This document shows positions 1 to 8,290 of a stretch of 64,000 bases of DNA, piece by piece. Each line of letters begins with the position of its first letter. Positions within the stretch are counted from its first letter, which is position 1. A program made the position numbers and the translations under genes. Source of the DNA: PZPK01 sp963974595 (GTDB lineage: Bacteria; Pseudomonadota; Gammaproteobacteria; Pseudomonadales; Oleiphilaceae). The notes beneath the pieces were generated by a model. That model was not told where the DNA came from. It made no database searches and saw only the letters and a list, made by a program, of their open reading frames with translations. The stretch spans positions 27,092 through 91,091 of the forward strand of contig CAXBDA010000003.1 of the NCBI GenBank assembly GCA_963974595.1, in the 5' to 3' direction.

Positions 1-1497
1 CATCTGGATAATCGACACGTTCACACTGACTGCAATTTCATTATATTGATCTGACATAAGCTGCCAGCGTTTGGCCGCAAAACAAGACTCTCTTAAAACC
101 CAAGCACCAATTTTACGAATCTGTCCATATTGCTCTGCGATACAAATAAACTCATCCGGTGCTATTGCTTCACCATCCAGTTGCCAGCGAAGTAGCGCCT
201 CGAATGCAAAAATTGATCGATCTTTTGTATTCAGAATGGGCTGGTAAACTAAACGTAGTTCCTGGTTTTCGAGTGCACCCGCTAAACGGGCTTTGAGTTT
301 TTGTTCGCGACTTATCTTATAACCAATAATATCCGAGAATACCCCAACGCTTGAGGGCATTCTTTTCTTTTGATGATACATTGCGGTATCGGCTAACTGA
401 ATTAACTCAACTTCATTGCGTGCATGCTGAGGATAAAAAGCCACGCCAATCGTTGCGCCAATCGTGATTCGATTGTTGTCGATATCATAAGGTTTCGAGA
501 TTCTTGTGATCATTAATTGTGCTTTTTCAAGGACTTCAGCTTCATTCATATTAGCTAGCATGAGCAAAAATTCATCACCGCCCCAACGACAGAGTAAATG
601 GTTATCCGGTGCTTGTTCTTGAAGCCTTAGCGCTGTTTGAGCGAGTACGCGATCACCTGTAGCATGACCAACGCTATCATTTACTTTCTTAAACCCATCC
701 AGGTCAATAAATAGCAAGGCCAGGTATTCATGCTTGATGTCTGCCTGTTCAAGCTGAAGCCTAGCTTCATTTAAAAAAGCGCTGCGATTGAATAAACCTG
801 TCAGTGGATCAATATTAGAAAGCTCGTAAATTTTTTGCGTCCGTTCGGCAACCTGCTCTTCCATATAATTTACTAAAGCCACATTTTCGTGTTTAAACTG
901 AATTGCTTGTGTCGTAAAGTCAGATGCTTTTTTTGAGGCAACCATCATGACGATACTGAATGAGAGACCTAAAGCCCCCAAAATATTTTGATAACCCTGC
1001 TCAGAGAGCAGCATTCCGACTGAAAAAGGAGCCAAAAGGGTAAACACATACACCATTGCAGTGAGTCTATGAGCTGCCAGTACCGTTGCGGAGCCACCCG
1101 CCATCGCAGAGACCACAATAATCATACATGCCAGCTCAATAATTTCGACATGTGCATACATGGTAAGCGCATAAATACACCACAATATCGCAGTGACCAG
1201 CGTGCCGCTAATGAAGCGATAAGTAGCGCGCTTGCCCTCGTATTCCGTTCCAGAAATATACTTACGCCAATGAAGTGAATCCAACAAGCGAATCACTAAG
1301 ACGATAGAGATAAGGCTTAGCCAAACATGCTGAAAATATGAATACTCGGGGTTATCAAAACCAAGTACCAAAGCGCTTGAGGCAATTGCGGAGATTAAAA
1401 TACCCGCAATGCTATTTGAATATAACAGCTCAGCGGTATCACGCTGCATGCTTAATTCAGCATTACGTGGAGGGTTTGTTACAGCGTGATTGACCAT
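1..1497 (-). CDS. membrane-anchored GGDEF-EAL cyclic-di-GMP protein (C-terminus cut by window edge)
   Basis: Reading the minus strand from an ATG at 1497 gives an open frame that runs off the window start. The first 200 or so residues hold several hydrophobic stretches and look like a membrane sensor module. A linker follows, then a GGDEF domain with an intact GGDEF motif at about residues 306-310 (context RWGGDEF). The EAL domain begins near residue 420 and has an intact EAL motif at about 433-435 (FEALLRW). The family makes (GGDEF) or degrades (EAL) cyclic di-GMP at the inner membrane. Both signature motifs look competent, but the later EAL catalytic residues are outside the window, so net activity cannot be judged. 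It lies downstream of apaH on the same strand, separated by a probable terminator. Confidence 0.9.
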   Translation of the reverse strand, partial: MVNHAVTNPPRNAELSMQRDTAELLYSNSIAGILISAIASSALVLGFDNPEYSYFQHVWLSLISIVLVIRLLDSLHWRKYISGTEYEGKRATYRFISGTLVTAILWCIYALTMYAHVEIIELACMIIVVSAMAGGSATVLAAHRLTAMVYVFTLLAPFSVGMLLSEQGYQNILGALGLSFSIVMMVASKKASDFTTQAIQFKHENVALVNYMEEQVAERTQKIYELSNIDPLTGLFNRSAFLNEARLQLEQADIKHEYLALLFIDLDGFKKVNDSVGHATGDRVLAQTALRLQEQAPDNHLLCRWGGDEFLLMLANMNEAEVLEKAQLMITRISKPYDIDNNRITIGATIGVAFYPQHARNEVELIQLADTAMYHQKKRMPSSVGVFSDIIGYKISREQKLKARLAGALENQELRLVYQPILNTKDRSIFAFEALLRWQLDGEAIAPDEFICIAEQYGQIRKIGAWVLRESCFAAKRWQLMSDQYNEIAVSVNVSIIQM

Positions 1498-1515
1498 GAT
1501 AAAAACTTAGGCAAA

Positions 1516-1548
1516 AGAAAAATCCAGAGCCAACATTAATTAAGGCTC
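1516..1548 (-). terminator. probable intrinsic terminator after apaH
   Basis: Read on the minus strand, GAGCC and GGCTC arms (1544-1548 and 1527-1531) enclose a 12-nt AT-rich loop and are followed by a T-rich run. It sits between the apaH stop and the GGDEF-EAL start. The stem is short, so the call is moderate. Confidence 0.45.
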
Positions 1549-1643
1549 AGCGTGTTTTAAACATAGTTCTGATTTGAAAGCTTGTCCAACGTGGCGGGCC
1601 CGTTTAACTTAAAAAACAGCCTTTAGCAATTGGGAATTAATTA

Positions 1644-2477
1644 TCAATTAGTTAGCACTTCTTTACTTTTACAAGCTTGTCTTTCCAAGGTGTCAAGATT
1701 AAGGGCGGTTATCTTTCCGCCCCATACACAAGCGGTATCTATGGCCTGAAACATCTCGCCAAAACCTGTTTCACCGGATAACGCTGCCCAATGTCCAAAA
1801 ATAAAACGTGTAGCATCTTTAGGTGGATAACTAAACCAGGGTGAAAAACCTTCGGGAGCTGAATCCAAGTCTTCTTTTGCTGAAAAATCTAATTCACCAT
1901 TTGGTTTAATAAAGCGCATACGGGTAAAGTAGTTGGTAATCACCCGAAGGCGTTTCAAACCCGACAAATCATCTGACCATATCGCGGGTGAATTGCCATA
2001 CATGTTTTCGAAAAAATCACGAAGATTAGTTTGTTGAAGTGCCTGATACACCTCCTGACTGAGACTGTAGGCTTGTTCAATTTTCCAGATATGTGGAACA
2101 CCGGCATGCGTCATCACAAAATTAGACTTTTTATCCCAATGCATGAGTGGTTGCCGGATTAACCAGTTCATCAGTTCATCACAATCTGGCGCACTCAGAA
2201 TGTCAGCGAAAGTGTCTTTCTTTTTGGCCGTTCTATTTGTGTGGTAGCAGGCTAATAAGTGCAAGTCATGATTGCCCAAAATCACCTTCGCAGGTAAACC
2301 CTCTGATTCACCTAATTGCTTGATAAAACGAAGGGTGTCGAGCGATTTTGGACCACGATTAACCAGGTCACCGGCAAACCACAATTCATCTTTTTCAGGG
2401 GCAAAATTGATTTGCTTGAGCAAGGCCATCAGAGAATCGAAACAACCCTGAACATCGCCAATTGCGTACCTTGCCAT
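1644..2477 (-). CDS. apaH: symmetrical bis(5'-nucleosyl)-tetraphosphatase ApaH
   Basis: The 277-residue protein matches the usual ApaH length of about 280. It carries the metallophosphatase signatures GDVQGC near the N-terminus (about residue 7), GDLVNRGP (about 36) and GNHD (about 68), which bind the dinuclear metal centre. ApaH hydrolyses Ap4A to two ADP and, in E. coli, also removes NpnN caps from RNA. The ATG at 2477 is preceded by a good AGGAG Shine-Dalgarno. The leader just upstream holds a 14-bp tandem repeat. In enterobacteria apaH follows ksgA-apaG; neither is here, so the gene is on its own or weakly coupled to queC upstream on the same strand. Confidence 0.96.
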   Translation of the reverse strand: MARYAIGDVQGCFDSLMALLKQINFAPEKDELWFAGDLVNRGPKSLDTLRFIKQLGESEGLPAKVILGNHDLHLLACYHTNRTAKKKDTFADILSAPDCDELMNWLIRQPLMHWDKKSNFVMTHAGVPHIWKIEQAYSLSQEVYQALQQTNLRDFFENMYGNSPAIWSDDLSGLKRLRVITNYFTRMRFIKPNGELDFSAKEDLDSAPEGFSPWFSYPPKDATRFIFGHWAALSGETGFGEMFQAIDTACVWGGKITALNLDTLERQACKSKEVLTN

Positions 2478-2493
2478 ACTTTGCTCCTATTTA

Positions 2494-2558
2494 TCAGTGC
2501 TAGTTTGTCAGTGCTAGTTTGTCAGTGCTAGTTTGTCAGTGCTAGTTTGTCAGTGCTA
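2494..2558. repeat. 14-bp tandem repeat, four full copies plus a partial fifth
   Basis: The unit TCAGTGCTAGTTTG occurs four times head to tail without mismatch (2494-2549), followed by the first nine bases of a fifth copy. It ends about 16 bp before the apaH start and lies in the probable 5' leader of apaH. A second, shorter duplication of TCAATCAAC (two copies) follows directly. Units this short with no spacers are not CRISPR. A slipped-strand array is the simplest reading. Confidence 0.95.
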
Positions 2559-2602
2559 TTCAATCAACTCAATCAACACGCTTTGAGCATTCAAATAAAG
2601 AT

Positions 2603-3259
2603 TCATTCGTACTTTAGCGGGTCAGTTATGCCGTTTTCCCGAAATGCTTCGAGACGCTCCTGACAGGCGCCACATTTTCCACAAGCGCGCTCACGTCCGT
2701 TATAACAGGTCCAGGTTTTGGAGTAATTCAAGCCCATCGCTAAACCTTTGCTTAAAATCTCGGTTTTATTAACCGCTTGGAAAGGCGCAATAATGTCAAC
2801 GGGGTCATAGTTGGCAATTTTGGATACTGCATCCATTTTCTCAATAAACTCTGGGCGACAATCAGGGTAAATTGCATGATCACCACCATGGGCACCGTAA
2901 TACACAGCTTCGGCTTTTATGGAAACGGCATAGGCAATCGCGAGAGAAAGCATCACCATGTTTCGATTAGGCACCACGGTAGATTTCATACTTTCTTCTT
3001 CGTAATGGCCTTCAGGAATTTCAATATCATCGGTAAGAGAAGACCCCATTAGCAGTTGATGAATGGGTGTAATGTCGACAATCTTATGAGGAAGGCCTAA
3101 GTCATCGCAGACTTTTTGAGCATAATGCAGCTCTTTTGAATGCTTCTGACCATAGTTGAACGATAATGCATAAACACGTTTTCCCTGTGCAATAGCTTGA
3201 TTCATTAAGGTAAACGAATCCATACCACCCGAGTAAATTACCACGACCTTGTTTGTCAT
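2603..3259 (-). CDS. queC: 7-cyano-7-deazaguanine synthase QueC
   Basis: This 218-residue cytosolic enzyme converts 7-carboxy-7-deazaguanine to preQ0 with ATP and ammonia, in the queuosine pathway. The N-terminus holds the PP-loop SGGMDS (about residues 10-15). The C-terminus holds the four-cysteine zinc site, seen as CYNGRERACGKCGAC. Length is normal for the family. The partner queE lies far away at 59.2 kb on the same strand; queD and queF are not in the window. No preQ1 riboswitch is recognisable upstream. Confidence 0.96.
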   Translation of the reverse strand: MTNKVVVIYSGGMDSFTLMNQAIAQGKRVYALSFNYGQKHSKELHYAQKVCDDLGLPHKIVDITPIHQLLMGSSLTDDIEIPEGHYEEESMKSTVVPNRNMVMLSLAIAYAVSIKAEAVYYGAHGGDHAIYPDCRPEFIEKMDAVSKIANYDPVDIIAPFQAVNKTEILSKGLAMGLNYSKTWTCYNGRERACGKCGACQERLEAFRENGITDPLKYE

Positions 3260-3385
3260 TTATTCTCTCTCTTTTCTACGCTTCAGTCATTCACTGTTTA
3301 TTTTATTTAAATCAGAGTAATTAAGGCCTGGTAGTTTAGCCGTCATCACATTGAAATAACAGATTCCTATTGTTTGAACCAGTGG

Positions 3386-3862
3386 CTAAACAAGGTGATC
3401 TAGAGGCACTTCGGTTCGGTTAATTATTTTACGCAGCACGAAACTAGAATGGACACCACTAACCCCGGGAATACGCGTGAGTTTGCCTAACAAAAAAGCC
3501 TGATAGGCATCCATATCGCTCACCAAGACTTCCACCATATAATCGGCCGATTGCCCCGTGATCAACATGCAAGACAAAACCTCCGGGCAGTCTTTCAAGG
3601 TTTCTTCAAAGGCTTCAAAACGATCTGGAGTATGTCTATCCATACTTATTTGCACTAAAGCTGTCAGTTTCAAACCCAACATATCTCGATTCAGCAAAGT
3701 TACCGTTTTTAATAATAAGCCGCTATCTTCTAAGTGCTTTACCCGGCGCGCACAAGGCGAGGGCGATAAACCGACTTTCTCGGCAAGCTCTAAATTGCTT
3801 ATTTTCCCATTCGACTGAAGGTGAGAGAGAATTTTTCGATCTAAACGATCTAATTTAATCAT
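3386..3862 (-). CDS. Lrp/AsnC-family transcriptional regulator
   Basis: An N-terminal helix-turn-helix (LDRLDRKIL through LSPSPCARRVKHLE) is followed by an alpha/beta RAM ligand-binding domain that ends with the family's PGV...SSFVLR segment. I place the start at the ATG at 3862 (MIKLDRLDRK), which matches the usual family N-terminus. A GTG at 3883 would add seven residues with no ribosome-binding site. The gene is divergent from leuA, and the shared intergenic region has a strong palindrome. It probably senses an amino acid and controls itself and possibly leuA; that target is inferred from position. Global Lrp and specific AsnC-like members cannot be told apart here. Confidence 0.92.
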   Translation of the reverse strand: MIKLDRLDRKILSHLQSNGKISNLELAEKVGLSPSPCARRVKHLEDSGLLLKTVTLLNRDMLGLKLTALVQISMDRHTPDRFEAFEETLKDCPEVLSCMLITGQSADYMVEVLVSDMDAYQAFLLGKLTRIPGVSGVHSSFVLRKIINRTEVPLDHLV

Positions 3863-3914
3863 TATTAGAAGCCTGTTCGACACTCAAAAACAACTTTACG
3901 TCAATTAATAATAT

Positions 3915-3948
3915 ATTTCACCAATAATAATGCTTATATTAGTGAAAT
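3915..3948. promoter_or_regulatory. 34-bp inverted repeat, putative operator between lrp-like gene and leuA
   Basis: Arms ATTTCACCAATA (3915-3926) and TATTAGTGAAAT (3937-3948) are complementary at 11 of 12 positions around a 10-bp spacer. The element lies 53 bp from the regulator start and 137 bp from the leuA start. Symmetry, AT-rich context and the divergent layout suit a binding site for the adjacent Lrp-type protein. Binding is inferred. Confidence 0.6.
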
Positions 3949-4085
3949 TAACCTTTTAATTGTTGTTTAGCCCTACATTTTGATGATTAACACTCAGCCA
4001 TCTCGCTTACACTTGTTTAAAGTCGATGTACTTCCACAAGCGCCATCTAGACACCCAAATTTAAAAATGAATAGACAGGATATAT

Positions 4086-5813
4086 ATGATAAGCAATGCA
4101 ACAACACACTCTACACGATTCGATCATAAAAAATATCGTGCATTTGAGCCTGTTCGCTTGGTAAACCGAACCTGGCCAGATCAAGCCATCACACACGCGC
4201 CTATTTGGTGTAGTGTCGATTTACGTGATGGCAACCAAGCCCTAATCGAACCGATGAATGTTGAGCAGAAAAAAGCGCTATTCGCCTTGCTAGTTAAATT
4301 AGGTTTTAAAGAAATTGAAGTCGGCTTTCCTTCGGCATCACAACCCGATTTTGATTTTGTCCGTTGGTTGATCGAAGCAAACCAAGTACCTGAAGACGTC
4401 ACCTTGCAAGTGCTAACGCAAGCTCGCCCGGAATTAATCGAGCGGACTTTTGAGTCATTGAAAGGTGCCAGACGCGCCATTGTTCATGTATATAACTCCA
4501 CTTCTAAAGTGCAACGCGAGCAAGTATTTAAACTAAGCAAACAAGGCATTATTGATATTGCGGTGAATGGCGCTAAAACAGTTCAGCACTACGCTAGGCA
4601 ACAACCTGAAACTGAGTGGCTATTTCAGTATTCACCTGAAAGCTTTACCGGCACCGAATTGGATTTTGCGGTTGAAGTGGTCGATGCCGTGACCCATGTC
4701 TGGCAACCAACGAAAGAGCAGCCAGCCATTATCAACTTGCCCGCAACGGTTGAAGTGGCGACACCGAATATTTTTGCGGACCAAATAGAGTACTTTTGTC
4801 GCCACGTTGCTCGTCGCGATGCCATCATTATCAGCGTGCATACCCATAATGATCGAGGTTGTGGCGTGGCTGCGGCTGAGTTAGCTGTTATGGCGGGTGC
4901 CCAGCGCGTCGAAGGTACTTTGATGGGCAACGGTGAACGAACCGGTAATATGGATATCATCACCATGGCAATGAACATGTACAGCCAAGGCATCGACCCT
5001 GAATTGAATCTAAGCAATATGGACGAAATTGTCCGAACTGTGAAAATCTGTACACAGCTACCCGTACATCCTCGTCATCCTTATGTTGGTGAACTTGTGT
5101 TTACGGCTTTCTCCGGTAGTCATCAGGATGCGATCAAAAAGTGCTTAGCCTTGCGAGAGGATAACGATGACAACGTATATTCATCTCAAATGTGGGATGT
5201 GGCTTATTTGCCCATCGACCCTCGCGACTTGGGCCGAAGTTATCAAGAAGTGATACGCGTTAATTCTCAGTCTGGCAAAGGTGGTGTTGCATATAGTTTA
5301 GAGAGGGACTACGGCATTCAAGTGCCACGCTGGATGCAGATTGCTTTTAGCCCTGTTGTCCAAAAAATGGCCGAAGAGCAAGGTGGAGAGATCAATCCAG
5401 AAACGATTTATGAGTGCTTTATAAAACAATACATGAAGCATGAAAAACCTGTCGACATGTCGAGTTACACCTTAACGCGCAATACCCATGATGAAATTCA
5501 TGCTCAGCTTATGATTGATGGTGAATATGCTAAGGTACAGGGCAAAGGCCAAGGTGCCTTAGCCGCGTTTGCAGATGCGATGAGTAAACACTTTGCTTAT
5601 AAAATGGATATTCAAGCCTATAGCGAGCATGCCTTGGAAACAGGTAGCGAATCGAAAGCAATTGCTTATATTCATGTCTTGATAAACGACCAGGCGTTTA
5701 TGGCTAGCGCCGTGCATGAAGATATTTTAAGTGCCAGTTTGAATGCTTTGCTGAAGGCGGGGAATCAGTTTTTGAAGATCAATCAGACACCAGTAAAACA
5801 GGCTAGTGCTTAA
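4086..5813 (+). CDS. leuA: 2-isopropylmalate synthase, LeuA type 2
   Basis: This 575-residue enzyme condenses acetyl-CoA with 2-oxoisovalerate, the committed step of leucine synthesis. The HMGL-like TIM barrel shows DLRDGNQAL (about residue 46), the E-V-GFPSASQ segment, and the metal-binding HTHNDRG (about 251). GNGERTGN follows, and the C-terminal LeuA allosteric domain occupies roughly residues 440-570. Length and the IWCSVDLRDG start fit the longer type 2 proteins of pseudomonads rather than E. coli LeuA. The ATG is preceded by AGGA at good spacing. No leuBCD genes are nearby. A 13-bp hairpin follows the stop. Confidence 0.96.
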   Translation: MISNATTHSTRFDHKKYRAFEPVRLVNRTWPDQAITHAPIWCSVDLRDGNQALIEPMNVEQKKALFALLVKLGFKEIEVGFPSASQPDFDFVRWLIEANQVPEDVTLQVLTQARPELIERTFESLKGARRAIVHVYNSTSKVQREQVFKLSKQGIIDIAVNGAKTVQHYARQQPETEWLFQYSPESFTGTELDFAVEVVDAVTHVWQPTKEQPAIINLPATVEVATPNIFADQIEYFCRHVARRDAIIISVHTHNDRGCGVAAAELAVMAGAQRVEGTLMGNGERTGNMDIITMAMNMYSQGIDPELNLSNMDEIVRTVKICTQLPVHPRHPYVGELVFTAFSGSHQDAIKKCLALREDNDDNVYSSQMWDVAYLPIDPRDLGRSYQEVIRVNSQSGKGGVAYSLERDYGIQVPRWMQIAFSPVVQKMAEEQGGEINPETIYECFIKQYMKHEKPVDMSSYTLTRNTHDEIHAQLMIDGEYAKVQGKGQGALAAFADAMSKHFAYKMDIQAYSEHALETGSESKAIAYIHVLINDQAFMASAVHEDILSASLNALLKAGNQFLKINQTPVKQASA

Positions 5814-5815
5814 AT

Positions 5816-5854
5816 AATTTAGCCATGCTTTCTTCGTTTAGGCATGGCTAAATT
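5816..5854 (+). terminator. perfect 13-bp hairpin directly after leuA
   Basis: AATTTAGCCATGC (5816-5828) pairs perfectly with GCATGGCTAAATT (5842-5854) across a 13-nt loop, starting two bases after the leuA stop. There is no clear T-run afterwards, so it may be a weak terminator or an mRNA 3'-end stabiliser. Confidence 0.6.
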
Positions 5855-5971
5855 CCACTCGTTTAGAAATAATATTTTAACCTCATATCAAAACGCTCTT
5901 GTTTGAGATCATTTTTCAAACATCTTCGGGAAAGGCCGCTTCAATGGGGTAGTTACCTCATAGCAACGTAA

Positions 5972-6304
5972 ATATTACGGTCCAGGCATTACTCTCGGGA
6001 TTCAACAGCCATCGTCGCTCGAGAAAAGCCAATCAAGTCAGAAGTCAAAAAAGAACACCCTGCAAAAAAGCGCGGACGACCTAAAAAGGGTGAAGAGCAA
6101 AAGCGCCGCCGAAAAACTGGCTACAAGCTGGCTGAAGATATTCGTTACAATGAACGCAGTACTGTCGAGCGAGTCAACGGTCGGCTTAAATATGAATTTA
6201 ATGCGCGAATGGTCCGAGTAAAAGGCCATACAAAAGTAATGGCTCACCTGATGTTTGGCATCATGACGCTGACCGCAAACCAATTAATGAGATTTGCGGA
6301 ATAA
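5972..6304 (+). pseudogene. C-terminal remnant of a DDE transposase
   Basis: An open frame without a credible start ends at the TAA at 6302-6304. Its conserved end includes IRYNERSTVERVNGRLK and HTKVMAHLMFGIMTLTANQLMR, the catalytic-glutamate end of a DDE (IS4/IS5-like) transposase. The N-terminal and central catalytic parts are absent: a stop lies at 5969-5971 and nothing recognisable is upstream. I see no terminal inverted repeats. It is best read as the scar of an old insertion or rearrangement, and it lies beside the toxin-antitoxin remnant. Confidence 0.85.
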
Positions 6305-6506
6305 AAATTTAGATAGTCCGTTAATCATCATTCGTACTGTTCATATTGATTGAGCAGGGGCTTCTTTACGCAAAAAAGCAGGAAATGCACAATATTCAGG
6401 CAGCCTGATGAGGAAATCCTAATTTTTGCATCAAATAGGAATGTTTCGCATTTAGTTAAATGCTCGGCACCCCTAAATGCCATAACTATCTGCGAGTTTT
6501 GCAAAT
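6305..6506. other. non-coding junction between transposase remnant and antitoxin fragment
   Basis: About 200 bp in which no frame resembles a known protein. It should contain the breakpoint where foreign DNA replaced the 5' half of the antitoxin gene. I found no clear IS end or target-site duplication here. Confidence 0.5.
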
Positions 6507-6725
6507 GGCTCCATTCATGCAGACGGTAGCGTATTGATATCACGGGCTAATCAGAAAGAAGAAGATCCAGTACTAAATGGTTTTTTGAATTTTATTGCTA
6601 ATGATATTCAGAAAAATCCGCACCATGTACAGGCGGTTAGTTCTGAGCTGTTTGAGCGCATTCAAAACTTGGTTGATGACGTTGACGTGGATTTAGATAT
6701 CCCTCTTTTAGATGAGGATGATTAG
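6507..6725 (+). pseudogene. prlF: PrlF-family antitoxin, 5'-truncated (C-terminal half only)
   Basis: From about 6507 the frame reads GSIHADGSVLISR, then EEDPVLNGFLNFIANDIQKNP and an acidic tail VDVDLDIPLLDEDD. This is the C-terminal half of PrlF/SohA antitoxins, which are usually about 110 residues. The N-terminal AbrB-type DNA-binding swapped hairpin is missing; an in-frame stop lies at 6483-6485 and unrelated DNA precedes it. The only usable start is a TTG at 6534, which would give 63 residues without a convincing ribosome-binding site. In this class the C-terminal tail usually contacts the toxin, so a short neutralising peptide is possible. The yhaV toxin starts two bases downstream. Confidence 0.75.
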
Positions 6726-6727
6726 CT

Positions 6728-7195
6728 TTGGCTGAGAATAAACCTTTAGTAGTCAATGGATGGACTATCTTTACGCATCCCTTGTTTCTTGATAAATATG
6801 AATCATTGGCCGCAAAGGTTGAAACACTAAAAGCCAAAGATCCCAGTAACTACAAAAAGAAGAGTACAACTAAGCGTCTAGCAGCAATACACAAACTTGC
6901 TTTTGAAATCATTCCAAAAGATCCAACTATTCCTGAGTATCGCCAAGGAACTACGCTAGGAGAGAATCATAAACATTGGTTTATAGCTAAATTCTTCCAG
7001 CAATACCACCTCTTCTTTCGCTTTCACTCTGAATCAAAAATTATCGTTTTGGCTTGGGTTAATGATGAAAAGACTAAGCGAGCATATGATGGTAAGTCGG
7101 ATGCCTATCGTGCTTTTGAAAAGACGCTCAATAATGGTAATCCACCAGATGATTGGAGTGAATTAATTGCAGAAGCGAAAGGCCTGAGGCCTTAA
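6728..7195 (+). CDS. yhaV: YhaV-family ribonuclease toxin
   Basis: The 155-residue protein closely follows E. coli YhaV (154 residues). It starts VVNGWTIFTHPLF, has VETLKAKDP..Y and an F-FRFHSESKIIVLAWVNDEKTKRAY core, and ends with GNPPDDWSEL. YhaV is a RelE-superfamily RNase that cleaves mRNA and is normally held by PrlF. The start is TTG with GAGG ten bases upstream. The frame is intact, although its antitoxin gene has lost its 5' half. Either the toxin is now poorly expressed, it has lost activity by point change, or the antitoxin fragment still suffices. Confidence 0.88.
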   Translation: MAENKPLVVNGWTIFTHPLFLDKYESLAAKVETLKAKDPSNYKKKSTTKRLAAIHKLAFEIIPKDPTIPEYRQGTTLGENHKHWFIAKFFQQYHLFFRFHSESKIIVLAWVNDEKTKRAYDGKSDAYRAFEKTLNNGNPPDDWSELIAEAKGLRP

Positions 7196-7287
7196 AAAGC
7201 TCTGGAACCTTAGTGATATTTATCTGTATCATGGCCAGCATTTATTCGACTTAGATAATATTCGATGGGTTAGGTGTATAAGTCATT

Positions 7288-8190
7288 ATGGAAAGCTTCT
7301 ATCTTATTCTGAGCTATATCATTATTGGAATGCTCTTAAAGCGTTTTAAAGCTTTACCTGATAATTCGGCGATGGTACTAAATGCTTATGTACTCTATGT
7401 GGCTTTACCCGCGCTTATCTTAAAAAGTATACCCTTACTAGGCTTTTCTTCCTCACTATATGTGCCTGTTATCACACCCTGGTTTTTATTGGTATTTGTG
7501 ATTCTGTTGGTCCTGTTTTTATCAAAAATTTTACATTGGTCTCGAGAAATTACGGGTGCTTTATTAATAATTTTGCCCTTGGGGAACACCTCTTTTTTAG
7601 GTTTCCCCATGACCGAAGCCTTGTTTGGTCAACAAGGTATGCCATACGCGGTTGTTTATGATCAGTTAGGCTCTTTTATCGCATTAGCCACTTATGCCTC
7701 TCTTGTTGCAGCGATATATAGCTCGAAAGTGGCTTCCCCTGGCTTGCGCGATATAGCCATCAAAATAATTACCTTCCCTTCTTTTATTGCTTTAATACTG
7801 GGTTTGGCTTTAAAAGGTATCAGTTTGCCGGATTTTGCAAATTCTCTGATCAGCGGACTGTCTCTAACGCTGGTACCTGTTGTAATGGTCGCCGTAGGTT
7901 TTCAATTACGCTTTCGATTTAGTCGTGATGAAATGGCACCGATGGCTATCGCCTTAGCTATAAAATTAATGCTTATGCCTGCTGTTGCTTGGTTTCTATG
8001 GTATAGCTTTGGACAAGAGGGTTTGGTGGTCAATATCAGTGTCTTTCAAGCTGCGATGCCTCCGATGATCTCAGCCGGTGCAATCGCGATTATGGCAGGT
8101 TTAGCGCCAAGATTAGTGAGTGGTGTGATTGGTTTTGGCGTGCTGCTGGCCTTGCTTACTCTACCGGTTGTGGCATGGTTGCTGGGGTAA
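7288..8190 (+). CDS. AEC (auxin efflux carrier)-family transporter
   Basis: This 300-residue integral membrane protein has about ten hydrophobic segments arranged as two halves. A GNTSFLGFPM segment after the fourth helix and QAAMPPMISAGAIA near the C-terminus are characteristic of bacterial AEC permeases. The family exports or takes up small organic acids such as malate or malonate; substrate cannot be read from sequence. It stands alone after the toxin gene and is convergent with the TPR glycosyltransferase, with about 100 bp between them and no clear terminator. Confidence 0.9.
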   Translation: MESFYLILSYIIIGMLLKRFKALPDNSAMVLNAYVLYVALPALILKSIPLLGFSSSLYVPVITPWFLLVFVILLVLFLSKILHWSREITGALLIILPLGNTSFLGFPMTEALFGQQGMPYAVVYDQLGSFIALATYASLVAAIYSSKVASPGLRDIAIKIITFPSFIALILGLALKGISLPDFANSLISGLSLTLVPVVMVAVGFQLRFRFSRDEMAPMAIALAIKLMLMPAVAWFLWYSFGQEGLVVNISVFQAAMPPMISAGAIAIMAGLAPRLVSGVIGFGVLLALLTLPVVAWLLG

Positions 8191-8290
8191 AAAACCTAAG
8201 CGGATGCCTGCCAAATTAAAAATTTCCCGAAAGAGCACAAGTATGAGAGGCTGTGCCAAGCTAAGCATTCGTTAGTATCTAGGCTTAAAA

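Noticed and set aside
2494..2558. CRISPR-like array
   Set aside because: The 14-bp units are directly adjacent without spacers and no cas genes are present.
3260..3385. preQ1 riboswitch ahead of queC
   Set aside because: The leader has no C-rich loop and A-rich tail arrangement expected of preQ1-I aptamers.
5972..6304. Active insertion sequence
   Set aside because: Only the C-terminal end of the transposase is present, with no start, no central catalytic region and no visible terminal repeats.
6328..6543. 71-codon minus-strand frame beside the antitoxin fragment
   Set aside because: No family resemblance and no good ribosome-binding site; it overlaps the antitoxin breakpoint region and is probably chance.
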